Source of the DNA: Hellea sp.
GTDB lineage: Bacteria > Pseudomonadota > Alphaproteobacteria > Caulobacterales > Maricaulaceae
Reading direction: 5' to 3'
Length of the DNA stretch: 6,131 nucleotides
Assembly (NCBI GenBank): GCA_020628635.1
Contig: JAHDEU010000143.1
Coordinates: 1 to 6,131 of the forward strand
The position numbers and the translations under genes were made by a program. Each line of letters starts with the position of its first letter. The stretch's first letter is position 1. This document shows positions 1 through 6,131 of this stretch, in pieces. Under the pieces are notes generated by a model. That model did not search any database. It was not told the DNA's origin and saw only the letters and a program-made list of their open reading frames with translations.

Positions 1-12
1 CGACCCTTCGCT

Positions 13-37
13 GCGGTTTGTCCCCCGGACAATCCGC
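13..37. repeat. short inverted repeat (hairpin)
   Basis: The arms 13-23 and 27-37 are complementary at 10 of 11 positions: GCGG, one T/T mismatch, then TTGTCC against GGACAA and CCGC, around a CCC loop. The hairpin can form on either strand. A second small hairpin, GGCCT/AGGCC with a 5-nt loop, follows at 50-64. No T-run follows on either strand, so neither is a clear terminator. The compact paired form would fit a dispersed intergenic repeat, but no second copy lies in this window. Confidence 0.45.
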
Positions 38-153
38 TGACGCTCCGACGGCCTGTCCAAGGCCCGATCTCGCGGCAGAGGAGATGGTCACGATGCGCGC
101 GGCTCTTTCGACGTGTCCGCCTCAGATGTCGCTGCGCAAATGCGTGCGACAAG

Positions 154-191
154 GGGAGGGCGCGTGAGCCAGACGTGCTGCGCGCCCTTCC
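154..191 (-). terminator. possible transcription terminator after the M16 gene
   Basis: On the minus strand, about 40 bases after the M16 stop codon, arms 191-181 and 164-154 pair at 10 of 11 positions. The core GGGCGCG/CGCGCCC is perfect, with one A/C mismatch further out. The 16-nt loop can add an inner AGC/GCT pair, leaving 7 nt unpaired. Position and stability suit a terminator, but the downstream bases are TCCCCTTGTCG-like without a real U-tract, so intrinsic termination is uncertain. It may equally be a stabilising 3' hairpin. Confidence 0.35.
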
Positions 192-231
192 ATGTTGCCC
201 AAGGCCGAGCCTGAAGATCGATCAGTCGCCG

Positions 232-3126
<2,895 letters not shown>

Positions 3127-3131
3127 GGGAG

Positions 3132-3137
3132 TCCTTT
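3132..3137 (-). promoter_or_regulatory. Shine-Dalgarno of the M16 gene
   Basis: AAAGGA on the minus strand sits 5 bases before the ATG at 3126. It is the best ribosome binding site in the window and decides this start over the longer open frame reaching 3300. The 67-bp gap before the gene (3127-3193) shows no clear -35/-10 pair, so I do not call a promoter. Confidence 0.75.
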
Positions 3138-3193
3138 GGGGCGCATATCGTTTAACGGTAAGGCTAGCGGGGTTGCGGCTGGCTGTCCACCGC

Positions 3194-4264
3194 TCAAGCG
3201 GACTGTGTAACATCGCGCAAGCGGGCGGCGATGGCCGCGATGGCGGCATCGAACCGGGCCTGTGAGAAGCGCTCCAGCACCCGGGCGCGGTTGGACGCAC
3301 CCGTTGCGCAGAACTTCGGCACGTCGCCCATGACGTGATGCAGGGTGCGGCGCAGGCAGACAGGGTCCTGCGCGTTGACGGCGTGTCCCGGCGTCACGGT
3401 CAGAGCCATCTGCCCTGTCTTGGATACCAGGCAAGGCAGGCCCGCCGCCATCGCCTCGTGGGCAGCGATGCACAGACCCTCGTTCAGGCTCGGCTGGATA
3501 TAGCCATGAGCGGTGGCCAGCAGGGCCGGAATGTCCTCGACATGGCCGAGGAGCTGGACACGGTCCGACAGATCGAGTTGGGCGATCAGCGCGTTTAGGC
3601 GCTCGTGCTCCGAGCCTTGGCCTGCGATGCGAAGGCGGACATCGTCGCGTTCCGCCACCCAAGCGAACGCCTCAATGAGAGCAGCGTAGTTCTTGTTCGG
3701 ATGCAGCCGCCCGACGCTGAGCCATTCGAACGGGCCGCCTGCATGGGGTTTGGCCTGCGGCGCGTCGGATCGGGCGACGTAAAGTGGGAGGATTTCGATT
3801 TCGCTCTCTGCCACGCCGAGTTCGTTCTGCGTAAATCCCGCGACCGACTCGGAATCAGCGACCCAGAATTGGCTCATCCGCCGTTGCAGACGTAGAAGCC
3901 TGCGGTTGGCAGGCTTCAAGAAGGCATTGTGCTGCCAGCTGATGACGGGAATGCGGTTACGTTTGCCGACCCTCTGTCCGAGCAGTGTGGCTTGGGTCAG
4001 CGACGTCCAGATCGCGTCCGGCTGCTGTCGCGCCAGCTCCGCCGCCAACCAACGGTAACCCGCGAGGTGCTGGGCCTTGGCGAAGGGTGCGCGGACCGTC
4101 GGCACGCCAGCGGCGTCGAGCGCGGGCACGGCGAGATCGTCGCGTTGGGAGAGGGCATAGACCGTCGTCTCAATGCCGTGCGCGCGCAGCCCGGCCACGA
4201 TGCGCGGGATTGGGTATTGCGCGCCGCCCGCCTCTAGCGAGTTGATGACATAGGCGAGGCGCAA
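3194..4264 (-). CDS. GT4-family glycosyltransferase (GT-B fold)
   Basis: This is a retaining, nucleotide-sugar dependent glycosyltransferase of the GT4 type, probably acting at the cytosolic face of the inner membrane on surface polysaccharide, lipopolysaccharide or a related glycan. The 356 residues show the GT-B layout. The N-terminal domain opens RLAYVINS with the Gly-rich GGAQ (13-16), and a WQHN His at 112 may be the acceptor-side catalytic His. The C-terminal domain has VGRLHPNKN (184-192, Arg186 and Lys191 for the donor phosphates) and the EX7E motif (Glu262, Glu270). I chose a TTG start at 4264 because it puts the first beta strand at the N-terminus as in the family. An ATG at 4342 would add 26 residues and overlap the M48 gene by 68 bases. 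TTG follows the M48 stop by only 10 bases, so coupling is likely. Codon use is more relaxed than in M48. Donor and acceptor sugars cannot be read from the sequence. Confidence 0.92.
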   Translation of the reverse strand: MRLAYVINSLEAGGAQYPIPRIVAGLRAHGIETTVYALSQRDDLAVPALDAAGVPTVRAPFAKAQHLAGYRWLAAELARQQPDAIWTSLTQATLLGQRVGKRNRIPVISWQHNAFLKPANRRLLRLQRRMSQFWVADSESVAGFTQNELGVAESEIEILPLYVARSDAPQAKPHAGGPFEWLSVGRLHPNKNYAALIEAFAWVAERDDVRLRIAGQGSEHERLNALIAQLDLSDRVQLLGHVEDIPALLATAHGYIQPSLNEGLCIAAHEAMAAGLPCLVSKTGQMALTVTPGHAVNAQDPVCLRRTLHHVMGDVPKFCATGASNRARVLERFSQARFDAAIAAIAARLRDVTQSA

Positions 4265-4274
4265 GCGGGTAAGC

Positions 4275-5348
4275 TCAGCCCCAGGGCGAAGGCTTGCGGC
4301 CGAAGGTCCGGCGCGGGGCGGGGTCCACGCGGTTCGCGGCATGCGCGTCCGCCATGCGGGATCGCGGGCGCGACGCCGTGCCCACGCGACCCCCCGCATA
4401 CTTCACCAGCGCTTCGATGCGCTTCTCGATCGGCGGGTGGGTCGTGAACAGCCCGGCAATGCCCGTGCGCGGATTGTAGAGCGCCATCTCGCGCACCTCG
4501 TCCGGTACGCTCGCCATCTCGGCGTGGCCGCTGATCTTCTGCAGCGCGCGGATCATGGCGTCCGGGTTCTTGGTCAGCTCGACCGCGCCGGCGTCGGCCA
4601 TGTATTCGCGCTTGCGGCTCATGGTGAAGCGGATGAGCAGGGCGATGACATAGGTCAGCGCGACGATGGCGAAGGCCACCACGATCAGCACGCCCGCATT
4701 GCCGCCGCCGCTGCGACGGTGGTGGTCGGACCTCGCATAGTTGATCCGGAACATGTTGCGGAAGATCATCTCGCCGACAAAGGCGAAGATGCCGACGAAG
4801 ATCACCGCGATGATCAGCATGCGCACGTCCTTGTGCCGGATATGCGACAGCTCATGGGCGATCACGGCCTCCAACTCCTCATCGTCCAGCGCGTTCATCA
4901 AGCCGCGCGTCAGCGTGACCTGGTAGTTGTCCTTGCGGATGCCGGACGCAAAGGCGTTCATGGCGGGCGTTTCCATGACGTAGAGCTTCGGCGTCTGGAG
5001 CCCGCGCGAAATGGAGAGGTTTTCCAGCATGTTGTAGGCGCGCGGCTCCTGGCTCTGGGTGACCGACTTGGCCCGCGTCGCGGCATTGATCATGGCGTTG
5101 TGCCCGAAGAAGGCGACGCCGAACCACGCGGCCGCTCCGCCCAGCGCGTAGGGCGCCGTGGTCGGTAGCTGCCGCGCGGCCAGGGTCAGCCCTTCCTCGA
5201 CGGTCGTGCTCCCCGTCACGCCCGCAAAGCCGATCAGCAGGCCGTAGAACAGCACCAGCAGAAGAACCGGAAAAAACCCGAGCAGCAGGACGCTACGCAG
5301 GTTGTTGTTCCAGATATGGGTGCGAAGGCCTGTCGCTTCGATCAGCAT
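4275..5348 (-). CDS. M48 family membrane zinc metallopeptidase, HtpX-like
   Basis: This 357-residue inner-membrane endopeptidase resembles HtpX, which in E. coli helps remove damaged membrane proteins. The zinc motif is HELSH (His165, Glu166, His169), with Glu248 in REYMADA as the expected third ligand. THPP at 303-306 is also typical. Four hydrophobic segments are visible at about 19-43, 66-86, 177-196 and 218-240, so the catalytic domain lies between the second and third, on the cytosolic side as in HtpX. It is longer than the roughly 290 residues of E. coli HtpX. Part of the excess is a basic, Pro-rich tail (321-357) ending in PSPWG. The ATG at 5348 has an AGG 5 bases upstream, just after the lemA stop 15 bases away. 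Pairing with lemA is a recurrent arrangement. I leave the symbol open because this LemA-linked M48 group may not be orthologous to E. coli HtpX. Confidence 0.95.
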   Translation of the reverse strand: MLIEATGLRTHIWNNNLRSVLLLGFFPVLLLVLFYGLLIGFAGVTGSTTVEEGLTLAARQLPTTAPYALGGAAAWFGVAFFGHNAMINAATRAKSVTQSQEPRAYNMLENLSISRGLQTPKLYVMETPAMNAFASGIRKDNYQVTLTRGLMNALDDEELEAVIAHELSHIRHKDVRMLIIAVIFVGIFAFVGEMIFRNMFRINYARSDHHRRSGGGNAGVLIVVAFAIVALTYVIALLIRFTMSRKREYMADAGAVELTKNPDAMIRALQKISGHAEMASVPDEVREMALYNPRTGIAGLFTTHPPIEKRIEALVKYAGGRVGTASRPRSRMADAHAANRVDPAPRRTFGRKPSPWG

Positions 5349-5356
5349 GACGGCCT

Positions 5357-5368
5357 GCTAGCGCTAGC
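5357..5368. repeat. 12-bp perfect palindrome at the lemA/M48 junction
   Basis: GCTAGCGCTAGC is its own reverse complement. It contains the lemA stop codon (TAG, 5366-5364) and ends directly before the AGG that serves as the M48 ribosome binding site. It could be a protein-binding site, a short RNA fold that tunes translation of M48, or chance. At 12 bp with no loop it would be a weak RNA hairpin. Confidence 0.4.
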
Positions 5369-5933
5369 CCGTGCCGAAATCGACAACCGGGGGCGTCATC
5401 AGCTGTTCGCGGCCTTCTGGAGCTTCGAAGAAGTCGCGCTCCGCGAAGCCGAACGGACCGGCGACGAGCACGGCCGGGAATTGCTCGCGGCTGGTGTTAT
5501 ATTCCTGGACGGAGTTGTTGTAGAACCGGCGGGCGGCGGCGATCTTGTTCTCGATGTCGGACAGCTGGTCCTGCAGCTGCAGGAAGTTGGTGTTGGCCTT
5601 GAGCTCCGGATAGGCCTCGGCCAGCGCGAACAGCTTGCCCAGCGCGGCGGACAGCATGCCCTCGGCCTGCGCCTGACGCTCGACCGTGTCGGCGGACACG
5701 GCGCGGTTGCGGGCTTCGATGACTTCGCGGAACGTGTCCTTTTCGTGGGCGGCGTAGCCTTTGACCGTGTTGACCAGCTGCGGGACGAGGTCCTGGCGCT
5801 GTTTCAGCTGCACTTCGATGTCCGACCATGCCTGGTTCGTCGTCTGGCGCAGCGCGACGAGCCGGTTGTATATCGTGATCAGGAACAGGCCGATCGCGAC
5901 GACGGCACCGAGGATGATGAAGAGTGTGGTCAT
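5364..5933 (-). CDS. lemA: LemA family protein
   Basis: This 189-residue protein has one N-terminal membrane segment (about 4-21) followed by a long alpha-helical domain, the LemA architecture. Family hallmarks are visible in order: YNRLVALR (22-29), AWSDIEVQLKQRQDLVPQLV (35-54), TVKGYAAHE (56-64), NNSVQEYN (139-146), and a C-terminal FP...FGF...FFE...PPVVDF block (152-186). The biochemical role of LemA is not settled. The family often sits beside an M48 peptidase and may present or regulate substrates for it, which fits the gene 15 bases downstream. The ATG at 5933 starts exactly before the membrane segment, with a GCGGG-like weak ribosome binding site. It lies 39 bases after the TRAP permease gene, close enough for read-through. 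A CATAAT hexamer 8 bases before the ATG is poorly placed for a promoter with a leader. Length is typical for the family. Confidence 0.95.
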   Translation of the reverse strand: MTTLFIILGAVVAIGLFLITIYNRLVALRQTTNQAWSDIEVQLKQRQDLVPQLVNTVKGYAAHEKDTFREVIEARNRAVSADTVERQAQAEGMLSAALGKLFALAEAYPELKANTNFLQLQDQLSDIENKIAAARRFYNNSVQEYNTSREQFPAVLVAGPFGFAERDFFEAPEGREQLMTPPVVDFGTG

Positions 5934-5972
5934 GGCCCGCTATTATGTCGCAGCGGGGCGCGCCGCAAGACG

Positions 5973-6131
5973 TTAACGGCTCACCAGTCCGGGGAAAGCG
6001 ATGAGCAGGCCGATGAGCGCGAGCTGGATCGCAATGAAGGGCAGCACGCCGCGATAGAGATGGCTCGTCGTGACTTCCGGCGGGCTGACCCCGCGCAGGT
6101 AGAACAGCGCGAAGCCGAAGGGCGGGGTGAG
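5973..6131 (-). CDS. TRAP transporter large permease (DctM family), C-terminal end, cut by window edge
   Basis: Only the last 52 codons and the TAA at 5975-5973 are present; the gene continues beyond 6131. The visible residues begin LTPPFGFALFYLRGV, then PPEV, then LYRGVLPF. A final hydrophobic helix and FPGLVSR follow. This is the characteristic end of the large membrane subunit of tripartite ATP-independent periplasmic transporters. These import organic acids such as dicarboxylates or other carboxylate compounds, using an ion gradient and a periplasmic binding protein. The LTPPFGFALFYLRGV form is common in the branch with 2-oxoacid or mannitol-type annotation, but the substrate cannot be told from this piece. 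The small permease and binding-protein genes would be expected further upstream, outside the window. Being followed by lemA after 39 bases probably reflects neighbourhood rather than shared function. Confidence 0.87.
   Translation of the reverse strand, partial: LTPPFGFALFYLRGVSPPEVTTSHLYRGVLPFIAIQLALIGLLIAFPGLVSR

Larger units (their letters stand above)
1..231. other. non-coding stretch rich in inverted repeats, downstream of the M16 gene
   Basis: I see no convincing gene in these 231 bases. Plus-strand frame 3 is open from 3 to a TGA at 165-167, but the 54 residues are Cys-, Arg- and Pro-rich, resemble no family I know, and have no start inside the window. On the minus strand only very short frames occur, such as a 23-codon ATG frame beginning near 192. 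What the stretch does hold is potential secondary structure: arms at 13-23/27-37, 50-54/60-64, 128-132/146-150 and 154-164/181-191. It could be a 3' untranslated region, an intergenic repeat or part of a small RNA. The sequence alone does not decide between these. Confidence 0.5.

Noticed and set aside
3..167. Possible 3' end of a convergent plus-strand gene ending with TGA at 165-167
   Set aside because: The 54 visible residues are Cys- and Arg-rich with no recognisable family, and the region is dominated by inverted repeats. No support beyond an open frame.
3129..3133. GANTC site (GAGTC) just before the M16 start codon, a possible CcrM/GcrA control site
   Set aside because: Several other GANTC sites occur inside the coding regions here, and no promoter elements accompany this one.
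3175..3193. Hairpin GCGG/CCGC with inner TGG/CCA directly after the glycosyltransferase stop
   Set aside because: The stem is short with a bulged base, and the minus-strand sequence after it (AACCCCGC) has no T-run. It is too weak to call a terminator.
4341..5168. Plus-strand open frame of 275 codons antisense to M48
   Set aside because: Same artefact. The product is His/Arg/Asp-rich without family motifs, while the minus strand encodes clear zinc-peptidase motifs.
5569..5584. 16-bp perfect palindrome TCCTGCAGCTGCAGGA inside lemA
   Set aside because: It arises from alternating CTG and CAG codons for Leu-Gln-Leu-Gln in a conserved helical stretch, so protein coding explains it.
5942..5970. 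Candidate promoter for lemA (TTGCGG, 15-bp spacer, CATAAT)
   Set aside because: The spacer is short and the -10-like box lies 8 bases before the start codon, which would leave no leader for the ribosome binding site.

Overview
The window is a GC-rich chromosomal segment. The TRAP permease fragment, codons mostly ending in G or C, and a LemA/M48 pair next to a predicted outer-membrane M16 lipoprotein suggest a marine-type alphaproteobacterium. This is inference: there is no rRNA or other phylogenetic marker here. All recognisable genes lie on the minus strand, so transcription runs from high to low coordinates.

In transcription order the layout is as follows. (1) 6131-5973 is the last 52 codons of a TRAP transporter large permease (DctM family), cut by the window edge. 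(2) After 39 bp comes lemA (5933-5364), a small membrane-anchored helical protein. (3) After 15 bp comes an HtpX-like M48 zinc metallopeptidase of the inner membrane (5348-4275). (4) After 10 bp comes a GT4-family glycosyltransferase (best start 4264, stop 3194). (5) After 67 bp comes a 964-residue two-module M16 (pitrilysin/insulinase-like) peptidase with a lipoprotein signal (3126-232). (6) The last 231 bp (231-1) carry no gene I can support, but hold several inverted repeats, one of them a possible terminator.

lemA and M48 form a well-known gene pair and are almost certainly co-transcribed. The glycosyltransferase follows so closely that it probably shares their message. Its visible codon use is more relaxed than that of M48, which may mean it was inserted into the block. 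The M16 gene has a clear Shine-Dalgarno of its own and a longer leader, so it could be read through or separately expressed. Together the two peptidases would cover the inner membrane/cytosol (M48) and the periplasm or outer membrane (M16). The glycosyltransferase points to surface polysaccharide synthesis, but a functional link among them is inference.

I found no CRISPR array, transposase, tRNA, rRNA, prophage or defence system, and nothing that clearly amounts to an undescribed system. The points most worth a second look are the hairpin-rich 231 bp at the left edge, the odd position and codon use of the glycosyltransferase, and the basic tail of the M48 protein.
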